Assembly: GCF_947488515.1 (NCBI RefSeq)
Contig: NZ_CANKZF010000001.1
Coordinates: 1-64,000 of the forward strand
Direction of reading: 5' to 3'
From: an uncultured Nocardioides sp.
GTDB lineage: Bacteria; Actinomycetota; Actinomycetes; Propionibacteriales; Nocardioidaceae
DNA length: 64,000 nt
Shown: positions 14,810-23,464 of the stretch, piece by piece
How the letters are laid out: each line of letters opens with the position of its first letter
How positions within the stretch are numbered: the stretch's first letter is position 1
The notes under the pieces: generated by a model
Seen by the model: the letters and a program-made list of their open reading frames with translations, nothing else
Told to the model about the DNA's origin: nothing
Database searches by the model: none
Translations under genes and position numbers: made by a program

Positions 14810-17455
14810 CTACTCCCCGAAGGCCGCCCAGACGTCACTGCACTCGTCGGCCGGGACGCCCGTCCCGACGTCGTACGCCGCCTGCTCGTCGGCAGGCAGC
14901 AGGCCCAGGTCGGTGAGCGGCGCCTCGGCTCGGCTGCGGCCCAGGTTCCACGCCCGCGGGTCGTCCAGTGCCTCGGCGCGCATCTCGTTGTCCGGCAGGT
15001 GCTGCAGAACGCAGCGGGAGACCGCCGGCGGCAGCCGGTCCGCGATCACCGGCGTCGCGTCGGCGGAGAGGTCCTGGAGGTAGCGCAGGTCGAGCTTGCC
15101 GGTCGCCTCGTAGCGGTCGATGTTGCGCCCGGCGACCCAGGCGTCGGGGTTGACCGCGGCGAGCCCGACGAGCGCGACGGCCCCGGACACGAGAGCGATG
15201 CGCGGGAGCCAGGCACCGCGACCGACGGCGCCCGCGACCATGATCGAGAGCACGACGAAGCCGAGCCATCCCTCGAAGACGTCGACGAAGAGCCGCAGCG
15301 TGGTGAAGCCGTAGGCGTCCTGGTAGACGGCCATGCCGCGCAGGGCGGACGCGACGACCAGCAGGGTGAGCACGCAGAGCAGGCCGAGCGAGCCGCGCAG
15401 CCAGCGGCGGTCCTCGACGCCGTCGCCGGCGCGGCGCGAGGCGATCCACACGACCAGCACCGTCAGCGCCGTGGCCAGGGTGAGCTGGCCGAAGCCCTGG
15501 TGGACGTAGTCGGCGTAGGTCAGCCCGGTCGTGGCCTCGATGTAGTCGCGTCCGCCGACCAGCGCCCGCGCCTGCGCGGCGATGAAGGCGAGGAAGACGG
15601 CGTCGACGACGAGCACCGGGACGAGCCACTCGAAGCGGTTGGCGAGCGCCGTGGGTCGTCGCCCGCCCAGCACCTCGACGTCGGCGGGGTTGAGCGCGAG
15701 GTAGGCGGCGCCGAGGGTGACCGCGAAGACGAAGCAGGCCAGGAACGCGCGACCGACGAGGTCGTTGAAGGTCAGGTTGGGCACGAGCTGGTCGACCCAC
15801 GACCCGAAGACGGGGTTGGCGCTGGCGAAGATCGTGCCGAAGACGCCGAGGCCCAGCAGCGACCACACCGTCGTACGCACTACGGCCGGCGTGCGCGACC
15901 CGGTGCCGGCGATCCGGAGCGACCGGCCGAACCAGGGCAGGCCGCGCAGCGACGCGAGCGGCCACGCCATCCCGGACAGCAGGATGCCGGGCAGCGTGCG
16001 GGCTCCGGTGACACCGCACAGGAACACGGCCGCTGCGACGACGAGCCCCAGCATCTGGACCCACCAGGCGGCCCGCAGGGTCATCGGGAGCACGAGCAGC
16101 ACGGCCAGTCCCGCGCACACGAGGGTCCACGGCTCACGTCGCCGACGCGCGGTGGCCAGCGCGGCCGCACCGCACGTCAGCGCGACCAACGTCCAGGTGA
16201 TGCCGACCGCGGTGAACGACAGGGCGATGCCGGCGACGAGCCCGGCCCCCGCCGCAGCGACCACGGTCCGGAGCCCGTGCGGGGCGGCGCGGTCGGGCCA
16301 GAAGCGACCGAACACGGCGTCCAGCCCGGACTGCGGGCGCGGGGCGGCCTCCGGCACCACGACGGTCGGTGCGCCTGACGGGGCTGCGGACGAGGTGGCG
16401 GACGGCGCTGCGGACGGGACGGGTGTCGGCGAGGTGAGGACGGCGGTGGCGCGCTCGCCCGGGACCTCGAGCCGGATCCGTGCCCCCTGCCCGGCCTCGG
16501 GGTCGAGGAAGCGGAGGGTCCCTCCGTGCAGCTGGGCCACCCACCGGGCCACGGCGAGTCCGAGGCCGGTCCCCCCGGCGCCGTCGGTGCCGAACCGCTC
16601 GAAGACGCGGTCGCGGTCCTCCGGCGCCACTCCCCCGCCGGCGTCGACGACCTCGAGCCACCACGAGCCGCCGTCGGACCCGCTGTCGGCCCCGCCGTCG
16701 GCCCCGGCCGTGATGCGGACGGACGTCTCGGCGGGCGCGTGGCGCGCCGCGTTGTCCACCACGTTGACCAGCAGCTGGCGCAGCCGGGCCGGGTCGCCGG
16801 CGACCACGAGGTCGTCGGCGACGTCCATCGCGACGTCGGGGGTCCGGCCGGTGGCGCGCACCTGGGCGACGACGTCATCCACGAGCGCGCGCAGCGCCAC
16901 GTCCTGGCGGTCCAGGTCGACCACGCCCGCCTCGAGGCGGGAGAGCTGGAGCAGGTCCTCGACCAGCCGGCCCAGGCGCTGCGCCTCCTCGAGCGCGCCG
17001 CCGAGGTGCTGGGAGTCGGCGGGCACCACACCGTCGGCGAGGTTCTCGAGGACGGCGGTCATGGCCGTGAGCGGCGTGCGCAGCTCGTGGGAGACCGTGG
17101 CGATGAGGTCGCGCCGCTCGCGGTCCACCCTCGCGAGGTCCTCGGCCATCCGGTTGAAGGCGGTGGCGAGCTGGCCGACCTCGTCGGTCGCCGACGTGCG
17201 CACACGACCGGTGTAGTCGCCGCGCGCCATCGCTCGCGACACCTCGGTCATCCGCCGCAGCGGGGCGACCATCCCGGCGGCCAGCAGCTGAGTCACGCCC
17301 AGCGCGAGCGCGACGCTGACCGGCAGCACGAGCAGCGGTGAGACGTCGGCGGCGGAGCCCAGCAGGGTCAGCAGGACCGCGGTGACGACCGACGCGACCA
17401 CCAGCAGGCCGAGCTTGGCCTTGAGGCTGGAGACGGCGTCGAACCACGCGCTCAT
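14810..17455 (-). CDS. Sensor histidine kinase fused to a DUF4173-type membrane domain
   Basis: 881 aa. Residues 1-60 hold two membrane helices, and a HAMP linker runs to about 115. HisKA has VSHELRTPLT with the phosphorylated His at 123, and HATPase_c has an N-box near 235 and the G-box GGTGLGLAVARW. A Ser/Ala/Pro-rich linker then leads to a large C-terminal half (about 430-850) with some ten hydrophobic helices resembling the DUF4153/DUF4173 family. The membrane part sits after the kinase, which is unusual. The ATG at 17455 overlaps the response-regulator stop (ATGA), so they are partners. The signal is unknown. The fusion is visible as one uninterrupted frame. Confidence 0.85.
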   Translation of the reverse strand: MSAWFDAVSSLKAKLGLLVVASVVTAVLLTLLGSAADVSPLLVLPVSVALALGVTQLLAAGMVAPLRRMTEVSRAMARGDYTGRVRTSATDEVGQLATAFNRMAEDLARVDRERRDLIATVSHELRTPLTAMTAVLENLADGVVPADSQHLGGALEEAQRLGRLVEDLLQLSRLEAGVVDLDRQDVALRALVDDVVAQVRATGRTPDVAMDVADDLVVAGDPARLRQLLVNVVDNAARHAPAETSVRITAGADGGADSGSDGGSWWLEVVDAGGGVAPEDRDRVFERFGTDGAGGTGLGLAVARWVAQLHGGTLRFLDPEAGQGARIRLEVPGERATAVLTSPTPVPSAAPSATSSAAPSGAPTVVVPEAAPRPQSGLDAVFGRFWPDRAAPHGLRTVVAAAGAGLVAGIALSFTAVGITWTLVALTCGAAALATARRRREPWTLVCAGLAVLLVLPMTLRAAWWVQMLGLVVAAAVFLCGVTGARTLPGILLSGMAWPLASLRGLPWFGRSLRIAGTGSRTPAVVRTTVWSLLGLGVFGTIFASANPVFGSWVDQLVPNLTFNDLVGRAFLACFVFAVTLGAAYLALNPADVEVLGGRRPTALANRFEWLVPVLVVDAVFLAFIAAQARALVGGRDYIEATTGLTYADYVHQGFGQLTLATALTVLVVWIASRRAGDGVEDRRWLRGSLGLLCVLTLLVVASALRGMAVYQDAYGFTTLRLFVDVFEGWLGFVVLSIMVAGAVGRGAWLPRIALVSGAVALVGLAAVNPDAWVAGRNIDRYEATGKLDLRYLQDLSADATPVIADRLPPAVSRCVLQHLPDNEMRAEALDDPRAWNLGRSRAEAPLTDLGLLPADEQAAYDVGTGVPADECSDVWAAFGE

Positions 17456-18174
17456 GCGAGGTCCTCGAGGGCGTAGCCGACGCCGTGCACGGTGCGGATC
17501 CGCGACGCACCCACCTTGCTGCGCAGCGCCTTGACGTGGCTGTCGACGGTGCGGCTCGCGCTGGCGCTGGCCCAGGCGTCGCCCCAGTCCCAGACGTCGC
17601 GCAGCAGCCGCTCGCGGCTGAGGACCTGACCGGGCGCCCGGGCCAGGCACAGCAGCAGGTCGAACTCGGTCGGGGTGAGGTGCACGGCCTCGCCGGCGAC
17701 GGTCGTACGCCGGGAGCCGGGATCGATCCGCACGCCCCCGACCTCGAGGGTGGCGGGCCGCTCGTCCGCCAGCGCGGCCGCCCGCTCGACGCGACGCAGC
17801 AGGGCCGAGACACGGGCGACGACCTCGCGCATGGAGAAGGGCTTGGTCAGGTAGTCGTCGGCGCCGACCCCGAGCCCCACCAGCACGTCGGCCTCGTCGT
17901 CGCGTGCGGTCAGCATCAGCACCGGCACGGGGCGTGCGGCCTGGACACGGCGGCACACCTCGAGCCCGTCGAACCCGGGGAGCATCACGTCGAGCAGGAC
18001 GACGTCGGGCCGCACGGCAGCGGCCCGCTCGACGGCGGAGGGACCGTCGAAGGCCTGCTCGACGACGTAGCCCTCGGCGCGCAGCCGCTGGGCGAGGGCG
18101 TCGTTGATGGTGCGCTCGTCCTCCACGACCAGGGCGGTCCTCGGCCTGGGCGCAGGGGGCGTCGTGGACGTCAT
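17452..18174 (-). CDS. OmpR/PhoB-family response regulator
   Basis: 240 aa. The receiver domain (about 13-125) has the acidic pair E18/D19, phospho-acceptor D62 in DVVLLDVMLPG, and KPF with the conserved Lys. The C-terminal winged helix (about 145-240) ends in SHVKALRSKVGASRIRTVHGVGY. Transcribed with the kinase-DUF4173 gene. A TAGGGT -10 lies 6 nt from the ATG, so the mRNA is probably leaderless. Further upstream ACAACCTTCACGA could belong to an autoregulatory repeat. Targets are unknown; its own operon is the likeliest one. Confidence 0.93.
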   Translation of the reverse strand: MTSTTPPAPRPRTALVVEDERTINDALAQRLRAEGYVVEQAFDGPSAVERAAAVRPDVVLLDVMLPGFDGLEVCRRVQAARPVPVLMLTARDDEADVLVGLGVGADDYLTKPFSMREVVARVSALLRRVERAAALADERPATLEVGGVRIDPGSRRTTVAGEAVHLTPTEFDLLLCLARAPGQVLSRERLLRDVWDWGDAWASASASRTVDSHVKALRSKVGASRIRTVHGVGYALEDLA

Positions 18175-18180
18175 GCCACG

Positions 18181-18186
18181 ACCCTA
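18181..18186 (-). promoter_or_regulatory. -10 hexamer of the response-regulator operon
   Basis: The reverse strand reads TAGGGT, then 6 nt, then ATG, giving a leaderless arrangement. The same TAGGGT hexamer precedes the neighbouring PAS kinase. Confidence 0.45.
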
Positions 18187-18247
18187 GGAGTGCGGCCGGG
18201 TGGACGGCGGGGACGACTCGTGAAGGTTGTGTGGAGGTCGCGGCCGG

Positions 18248-19333
18248 TCACTCCGGGCGCTGGTCCTCGCTCGGCCAGTCGACCATCACCCGGCCACCGC
18301 CTCCGGGCGCATCGTCGATCGTGACCCATCCCCCGTGGGCGCGCGACAGACCGCCCACGATGTACATGCCGAGGCCGGTGCCACCGGACGTGCCGGTGGT
18401 CCAGAACTTGGTGAAGACCCGCTTGCGCAGCTCTACGGGGATGCCGTCTCCCTCGTCGTCGACCGTGAGCCGCACACCCGCGAGGGCCGGCGATGCCGAC
18501 AGCTGCACGCTGACCTGGCCCTGGCCATGACGTACGGCGTTCTCGACGAGGTTCGTCACGACCTGGGTGAACTTGTCCGGGTCGGCGAACAGCGCGGGCA
18601 GCTCGTCGTCGACCTGGAGGCTGATGTCGCGCGCGGTCCCGGCCTCGATGGAGTCCACGACCCGGCGCACCAGCACCTCGGCGGAGCACTCGCGGGGGTA
18701 GAGCTGGAGGCGATCGGTGTCGATCCGGGCGACGTCGAGCAGCTCGGCGATGAGGCGGGCCAGTCGGTCGGCATCGGCGTTCACCGTCTGGAGCATCAGC
18801 TTGCGCTGGTCGTCGCTGAGCTTGTCCCACCGATTGAGCAGCGCCTGCACGAAGCCCTTGACGCCCGTCAGGGGGGAGCGCAGCTCGTGGGCGACGGTCG
18901 CGACGAGGTCGGAGCGCTCACGGTCGAGCCGCGCGCGGCCGCGACCGCTGCGCAGTCCGACCGCGATGCCGACGACCCGCCCCAGGGGCTCCTCACGGAC
19001 CAGGCGCGCCGTGGTGAGGACCTCGTCGCCGAACGCGTTGAGCCACGACTGCTCGGGCACGCCGCGCGTGATCGAGATGGCGTCGAAGGGCTGGTTGACG
19101 TCGAGCCAGGTGCGGCCGTCCTGGTCGAGCAACCGCAGCACCTCGGACAGCGGCAGCCCCTTGGCGTCCTCGACGTCGACGCCGAGCAGTGCGGCGCCCT
19201 GGGCGTTGAGGATGGTGACCACGCCCTCGCGGCTCGCGCCGAGGATGCCGTCGGGGTAGAAGTCGGCCAGGGCGCGCAGGCGCGTGGGCCGACTCCTCTC
19301 CACCCGGTGCTGAGGTGCGCTCTCGTCCGACAC
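18248..19333 (-). CDS. PAS-domain sensor histidine kinase, no adjacent dedicated regulator
   Basis: 361 aa, with no membrane helices visible, so probably cytoplasmic. A PAS-like domain lies at about 20-115 (DFYPDGILGASREGVVTILN). HisKA has the phospho-His at 149 in VAHELRSPLTG, the N-box is LVENAVRHGQG, and the G-box is GGTGLGMYIVGGLS. I chose the GTG at 19333 because TAGGGT lies exactly 7 nt upstream (leaderless). A GTG at 19342 would begin right after the hexamer. It lies 74 nt upstream of the response-regulator gene on the same strand and could feed into that regulator. Confidence 0.88.
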   Translation of the reverse strand: MSDESAPQHRVERSRPTRLRALADFYPDGILGASREGVVTILNAQGAALLGVDVEDAKGLPLSEVLRLLDQDGRTWLDVNQPFDAISITRGVPEQSWLNAFGDEVLTTARLVREEPLGRVVGIAVGLRSGRGRARLDRERSDLVATVAHELRSPLTGVKGFVQALLNRWDKLSDDQRKLMLQTVNADADRLARLIAELLDVARIDTDRLQLYPRECSAEVLVRRVVDSIEAGTARDISLQVDDELPALFADPDKFTQVVTNLVENAVRHGQGQVSVQLSASPALAGVRLTVDDEGDGIPVELRKRVFTKFWTTGTSGGTGLGMYIVGGLSRAHGGWVTIDDAPGGGGRVMVDWPSEDQRPE

Positions 19334-19340
19334 GAGCGCC

Positions 19341-19346
19341 ACCCTA
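19341..19346 (-). promoter_or_regulatory. -10 hexamer of the PAS kinase
   Basis: TAGGGT on the reverse strand, 7 nt before the GTG at 19333. This spacing decides between two candidate GTG starts. Confidence 0.45.
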
Positions 19347-19354
19347 GGCCAGCC

Positions 19355-19621
19355 CTAGTCGCGGAACCCGGCCTTCGGCCGACGAAGCCCGGCTGCGCGC
19401 AGCGCGACGACGAGCTCGCGCGACGTGACCGGGACAGCCCCCGCGGACACCAGGGCGTCGTACGCGTCGGCGGGGACGTCGTAGTGGTCCCGGTCCCAGC
19501 CGCGCGCGGGCACGCCGTGGGCGGCGGCGAACGCGTGCACCTCGTCGTAGGAGGTGTCGCTGGCCAGGTGGGACCAGAGCCGGTCCCAGCGCGGCACGGC
19601 GGGCGGGTCGATGAGGATCAT
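19355..19621 (-). CDS. DUF4031 domain protein
   Basis: 88 aa, beginning MILIDPPAVPRWDRLWSHL with the family's conserved DPP and WSHL-SD elements, followed by an HGVPxRGxDRDHYDVP block. The function of the family is not established. It is common in actinobacteria as a short stand-alone cytoplasmic protein. The start codon is fixed by the conserved N-terminus. Downstream lies the PAS kinase (22 nt from its GTG), so the two may be co-transcribed. Confidence 0.8.
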   Translation of the reverse strand: MILIDPPAVPRWDRLWSHLASDTSYDEVHAFAAAHGVPARGWDRDHYDVPADAYDALVSAGAVPVTSRELVVALRAAGLRRPKAGFRD

Positions 19622-19671
19622 CGCCGGCGAGCCTAGGCCACCGCGGCGGCGCACGATGCAGGTGCAGGCGC

Positions 19672-20787
19672 TCAGGAGAAGAAGCCACGGATCGCGTCGG
19701 CGAGCTCCTCGGGGACCTCCATCGAGGCGAAGTGCCCCCCTTCGGGGTGCTCGGTCCACGACACGATGTCGGTGTTGTCGCGCTCGGCGAAGGGTCGCAT
19801 CGTGCGGAAGTCGTCGGCGAAGACCGCGACCCCGATCCGCCCCTCGTTCACGCGCGGCTCGACCGCCTGCTCTGCGCGGTAGGTCTGCACGGCGCCGCCG
19901 CTGCTGTTGGTGAACCAGTAGAGGCTGACCTGCGTGAGCACCTGGTCGCGCGTCACCCGTGACGTGCCGTTGCCGAAGCTCTCGAACAGCTCGTTGTAGG
20001 CGAGCTGCCCGACCGGGGAGTCGCTGAGGGCGGCCGCGACGGTGCGCGGTCGCGAGGCGTTCATCGCGGCGTAGCCGTTGACCGTCTGGAACCAGCCGGC
20101 GAACTCCAGCGCCGCGTAGTCGGCGGGGGTCATCTTCTCGAACTCCGCCGGGTCGCCGGAGGGGAAGGAGAACAGCTGCAGCACGTGGGCGCCGAGGAAG
20201 CCCTCGGGGGCCAGCATCGCCAGCTCGCGAGCCACGATCGCGCCGTTGTCGGAGCCGTGCGCGCCGTAGGACTCGTAGCCGAGGCCACGCATCAGGAGGT
20301 CCCACGCCCGCGCGTTGCGCCGCGAGTCCCAGCTGCCGTCGGTGAGCGGCTGGCTGAAGCCGACGCCCGGGATCGTGGGGATGACGAGGTGGAAGTGGTC
20401 GGTCAGGTGCGGGACGAGGTCGAGGAAGTCGACGAAGGACCCCGGATACGTGTGGAGCAGCAGCAGCGGGGTCGCGTCCTCGTTGGCGGAGCGGACGTGC
20501 ACGAGGTGGATGGTCTGGCCGTCGATCTCGGTGAGGAGCTGCGGGTAGGCGTTCATCCGCTCCTCCTGCGCGCGCCAGTCGAAGTCGCCCGCCCAGTGCT
20601 CGACCATCTGCCGCAGGTAGGAGACCGGGACGCCGGCGGACCAGTCGTCGCCGTCGGCGCTCGAGGTGGGCTCGGCGGCATAGCGGGTATGGGCGAGCCG
20701 GGCACGGAGGTCATCGATCGCGTCCTGCGGGACCGAGACCGTGAAGGGGCGGAAGGTGAGCTGGCTGGGGTTCTGGGGAGTGGTCAT
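19672..20787 (-). CDS. Epoxide hydrolase (EHN + alpha/beta hydrolase)
   Basis: 371 aa. The N-terminal EHN cap region (about 10-115, FRPFTVSVPQDAIDDLRARL) is typical of microsomal-type epoxide hydrolases. The hydrolase fold follows with HTYPGS (112-117) as oxyanion loop, the nucleophile Asp180 in HGSDNGA, and the catalytic His in EGGHFASMEVP near the C-terminus. The physiological epoxide is unknown; such enzymes open epoxides to diols. TACCGT lies 6 nt before the ATG. Divergent from a WYL regulator across an inverted repeat, so likely controlled by it. Confidence 0.88.
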   Translation of the reverse strand: MTTPQNPSQLTFRPFTVSVPQDAIDDLRARLAHTRYAAEPTSSADGDDWSAGVPVSYLRQMVEHWAGDFDWRAQEERMNAYPQLLTEIDGQTIHLVHVRSANEDATPLLLLHTYPGSFVDFLDLVPHLTDHFHLVIPTIPGVGFSQPLTDGSWDSRRNARAWDLLMRGLGYESYGAHGSDNGAIVARELAMLAPEGFLGAHVLQLFSFPSGDPAEFEKMTPADYAALEFAGWFQTVNGYAAMNASRPRTVAAALSDSPVGQLAYNELFESFGNGTSRVTRDQVLTQVSLYWFTNSSGGAVQTYRAEQAVEPRVNEGRIGVAVFADDFRTMRPFAERDNTDIVSWTEHPEGGHFASMEVPEELADAIRGFFS

Positions 20788-20793
20788 GACGGT

Positions 20794-20799
20794 ACGGTA
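20794..20799 (-). promoter_or_regulatory. -10 hexamer of the epoxide hydrolase gene
   Basis: TACCGT on the reverse strand, 6 nt before the ATG at 20787; leaderless pattern. It lies 4 bp from the inverted repeat at 20804-20832, so a protein bound there would interfere with RNA polymerase. Confidence 0.45.
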
Positions 20800-20803
20800 G
20801 GAA

Positions 20804-20832
20804 CGAATCAGGCACGTATCGACCCTGATTCG
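20804..20832. promoter_or_regulatory. Inverted-repeat operator in a divergent promoter region
   Basis: CGAATCAGG (20804-20812) and CCTGATTCG (20824-20832) are perfect 9-bp arms separated by 11 bp, centred between the divergent epoxide hydrolase and WYL regulator genes. The most likely ligand is the WYL protein encoded alongside. Confidence 0.55.
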
Positions 20833-20867
20833 ACCCAGCGGTTCCGACTCCCTCGAAAGGCCCGCCC

Positions 20868-21839
20868 ATGTCGCTCCAGACGTCGTCGAGGCTGTTCTCC
20901 CTGCTCGGTCACCTCCAGGCCCGGGCGACCGCCACGGGACCCGAGCTCGCTGCGCTGCTGGGCGTCGGCGAGCGCACCGTCCGCAAGGACGTCGAACGGC
21001 TGCGGGAGCTCGGCTACCCCGTCGAGGCCGTCCGCGGGGCGGCCGGCGGCTACCGGTTCGGCGACCACGGCCGGCTCCCTCCCCTGCTGCTCGAGGCCGA
21101 CGAGGCGGTGGCCGTCGCGGTCGGGCTGGGGAGCGTCTCGGCCGTGCGGGGCATCGAGGAGGCGGGCGCCCTCGCGCTGGCGAAGCTCCAGCACGTGCTT
21201 CCCGATCGGCTGTGGCGCCGCGTGCGCGCCCTGAGCGACAGCACCGACGTCGGTCCGGCCGACACCGGGACCAACGTCGCCGCACCGCCGGTCGACGTGG
21301 TGCTCCTGGCCGACCTGGCGACAGCGATCCGCGACCGTGAGGGCCTGAGGCTGTTCTACCGGCCGGGCGCCGACGTCGAGGAGCGGGTCGAGGCCGACCC
21401 GTACCGCCTCGTGAGCTGGCAGCAGCGCTGGTACGTCGTGGTGCGGCACCGCCCCGACGGACGCTGGCGGGCGCTGCGGGCCGACTGGATCGAGCTGCGC
21501 ACCCCCGGCGCCGGGCGCTTCGCCGCCGACCCGCTGGTGGGCGGCGACTACGCAGCGTTCGTCCTGCGCGACGTGGCGTTCTCGGGGTGGTCGGTGCACT
21601 GCCGCATCGCGGTGGACGCCCCGGCGGAGGAGGTGCTTCGCCGGATCAACCCGACAGTCGGCGTCGTCGAGACCGTGGACGAGGGCCACAGCGTCCTGGT
21701 CACCGGCGCCGACAGCGTCGAGACGGTGGCGGTGTGGATCGGGATGCTCGGCCTGGACTTCCACGTCACCGAGCCACCGGAGCTGGTCGCGCACCTCGCG
21801 ACGCTCGCGACGAGGTACGCCGCGGCGATCCCGCGATGA
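20868..21839 (+). CDS. WYL-domain transcriptional regulator (HTH_11 type)
   Basis: 323 aa. The N-terminal winged helix (about 1-60) has LLGVGERTVRKDVERLRELGYPVEA and a GGY wing. The central WYL domain has LRLFYRPG and the motif RLVSWQQRWYVVV, in place of the usual xxWYL. A WCX-type C-terminal domain follows. Such proteins act as activators or repressors; several sense small ligands or nucleic acid. The ribosome site GAAAGG precedes the ATG. Divergent from the epoxide hydrolase gene, which is the best candidate target. Confidence 0.9.
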   Translation: MSLQTSSRLFSLLGHLQARATATGPELAALLGVGERTVRKDVERLRELGYPVEAVRGAAGGYRFGDHGRLPPLLLEADEAVAVAVGLGSVSAVRGIEEAGALALAKLQHVLPDRLWRRVRALSDSTDVGPADTGTNVAAPPVDVVLLADLATAIRDREGLRLFYRPGADVEERVEADPYRLVSWQQRWYVVVRHRPDGRWRALRADWIELRTPGAGRFAADPLVGGDYAAFVLRDVAFSGWSVHCRIAVDAPAEEVLRRINPTVGVVETVDEGHSVLVTGADSVETVAVWIGMLGLDFHVTEPPELVAHLATLATRYAAAIPR

Positions 21840-21840
21840 G

Positions 21841-22638
21841 TCAGCGGCGCTGGGCGCGGGCGCTGGCGTAGAGGCACACCGCCGCGGCGGTGGACAGGTT
21901 GAGGCTCTCGGCCCGGCCGTGGATCGGGATGGCGACGCGGTGGTCGGCCAGGGCGGCCAGGTCCGAGGGGAGACCCCACGCCTCGTTGCCGAACAGCCAC
22001 GCAGTGGGCCCGGACAGGTCGGCGTCGAACAGGTCGACCTCACCTGCGCCGTCGGCGGCGAGGACCGTGAGGCCGCGGGCCTGCGCCTCGTGGACGGCGG
22101 CTGCGGGATCCGGCTCGATCGCCAGGGGCAGGTGGAACAGGCTCCCGACGGTGGCGCGCACTGTCTTGGGGTTGTAGGCGTCTACGGACTGCCCGGCCAG
22201 CACGACCGCGTCGGCGCCCGCCGCGTCCGCCGTACGGATGACGGTGCCGGCGTTGCCGGGGTCGCGGACGTCGGCGCACACGGCCAGCAGCCGGGGCGAG
22301 GCCCGCACGACGTGCTCGAGCGGCGCGTCGAGGTGGCGGCACACGGCCACCACACCGGCCGGGGACACCGAGTCGGAGAGCGACGCGAGGGCACGGTCGT
22401 CGACCAGCGTGACCGGCGCTGCGGCGAGCAGATCGGGGTGCTGCTCGAGCGCGAGCGGGGTCGCGAAGACCTCCACGACGCACCCGGAGACGGACAGCGC
22501 CCCCTCGACGGCCTTCGGGCCGTCAGCGAGGAAGAGCCGCCGCTCGGTGCGTACCGAGCGGCGGCTCAACTTGCGAGCCTCCTTGACGCGACCATTCCCC
22601 ACCGTCAGTGGAGCGCCGGCCGTCGGCGGAGTGCTCAT
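21841..22638 (-). CDS. TrmH/SpoU-family rRNA 2'-O-methyltransferase
   Basis: 265 aa. The N-terminal substrate-binding domain (about 15-105) is followed by the SPOUT knot domain with its three motifs: DVRDPGNAGTVIRTADAAG, LFGNEAWGL, and the C-terminal IPIHGRAESLNLSTAAAVCLY. These bind S-adenosylmethionine in the knot. The likely substrate is a ribose of 23S rRNA. The position 14 nt after rplT supports a ribosome role and the two genes are likely in one transcript. Exact nucleotide target unknown. Confidence 0.9.
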   Translation of the reverse strand: MSTPPTAGAPLTVGNGRVKEARKLSRRSVRTERRLFLADGPKAVEGALSVSGCVVEVFATPLALEQHPDLLAAAPVTLVDDRALASLSDSVSPAGVVAVCRHLDAPLEHVVRASPRLLAVCADVRDPGNAGTVIRTADAAGADAVVLAGQSVDAYNPKTVRATVGSLFHLPLAIEPDPAAAVHEAQARGLTVLAADGAGEVDLFDADLSGPTAWLFGNEAWGLPSDLAALADHRVAIPIHGRAESLNLSTAAAVCLYASARAQRR

Positions 22639-22652
22639 GTCGCTTGCGTGGT

Positions 22653-23039
22653 TCAGGCGGAGACCTTGGGCGCGTTGACGTCCTCGGGCAGCGCGGCCTT
22701 GGCGGCCTCGACGAGCGCGGCGAAGGCCGGCGCGTCGTTGACGGCGAGCTCGGCGAGGATCTTGCGGTCCACCTCGATGCCGGCCAGGCCGAGGCCCTGG
22801 ATGAAGCGGTTGTAGGTCATCCCGTTGGCGCGGGCCGCAGCGTTGATGCGCTGGATCCAGAGCTTGCGGAAGTTGCCCTTGTTCTTGCGCCGGTCGTTGT
22901 AGCTGTAGACCAGGGAGTGGGTGACCTGCTCCTTGGCCTTGCGGTAGAGGCGCGAGCGCTGGCCGCGGTAACCGCTGGCGCGCTCGAGGGTCGTACGACG
23001 CTTCTTCTGGGCGTTCACTGCGCGCTTGACGCGTGCCAT
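22653..23039 (-). CDS. rplT: 50S ribosomal protein L20
   Basis: 128 aa, basic, starting [19 protein letters not shown] and containing [17 protein letters not shown] and [15 protein letters not shown], all typical of L20, which binds 23S rRNA early in assembly. It is the third gene of infC-rpmI-rplT. In other bacteria L20 or IF3 feed back on this operon through the leader; the leader here carries a strong hairpin. Confidence 0.98.
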   Translation of the reverse strand: MARVKRAVNAQKKRRTTLERASGYRGQRSRLYRKAKEQVTHSLVYSYNDRRKNKGNFRKLWIQRINAAARANGMTYNRFIQGLGLAGIEVDRKILAELAVNDAPAFAALVEAAKAALPEDVNAPKVSA

Positions 23040-23113
23040 GGTGCTACTCCTTGTTGCAGGGGAAAGTCAGACGGACGGCGGCTGAGCCACCGGGGTGGTG
23101 CGGTGGGTGAGGC

Positions 23114-23326
23114 TCAGATGCCGAGCATCTTCTTGGCGCGTGCGACGTCGCCCTTCTCGAGCTCGACCATGCCGGCGTTGCGGCGGTGCTTCTTGCGGCT
23201 GCCCGTGGTCGGCGCGGACGCGAACGCAGCGCCGGACTTGCGGCCGGCCTGCAGACGCATGATCTTGCCCGAGCCGGTCACCTTGAAGCGCTTCTTCGCG
23301 CCCGAGTGGGTCTTGTTCTTCGGCAT
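23114..23326 (-). CDS. rpmI: 50S ribosomal protein L35
   Basis: 70 aa, starting [22 protein letters not shown], the L35 signature, with the basic run [10 protein letters not shown] further on. It is slightly longer than the usual 64-66. Second gene of the IF3-L35-L20 operon, separated from infC by about 140 nt and from rplT by about 75 nt. The infC-rpmI gap carries a GCGAAGCGAAGGG stretch like those in the connector elements but no double-overlap ORF. Confidence 0.97.
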   Translation of the reverse strand: MPKNKTHSGAKKRFKVTGSGKIMRLQAGRKSGAAFASAPTTGSRKKHRRNAGMVELEKGDVARAKKMLGI

Positions 23327-23464
23327 GTGTCTGCCTCAACTTCCTTGTACGTGGTTCGGGGTTCGTGGTGGTTCTCGCCAGGACGTGGGCGACTCGCCGT
23401 TGTCCCGGTCCCGACGGCTGTCACGGCTTCGCCGCGACCTGCTCGATCGAGCCCTTCGCTTCGC

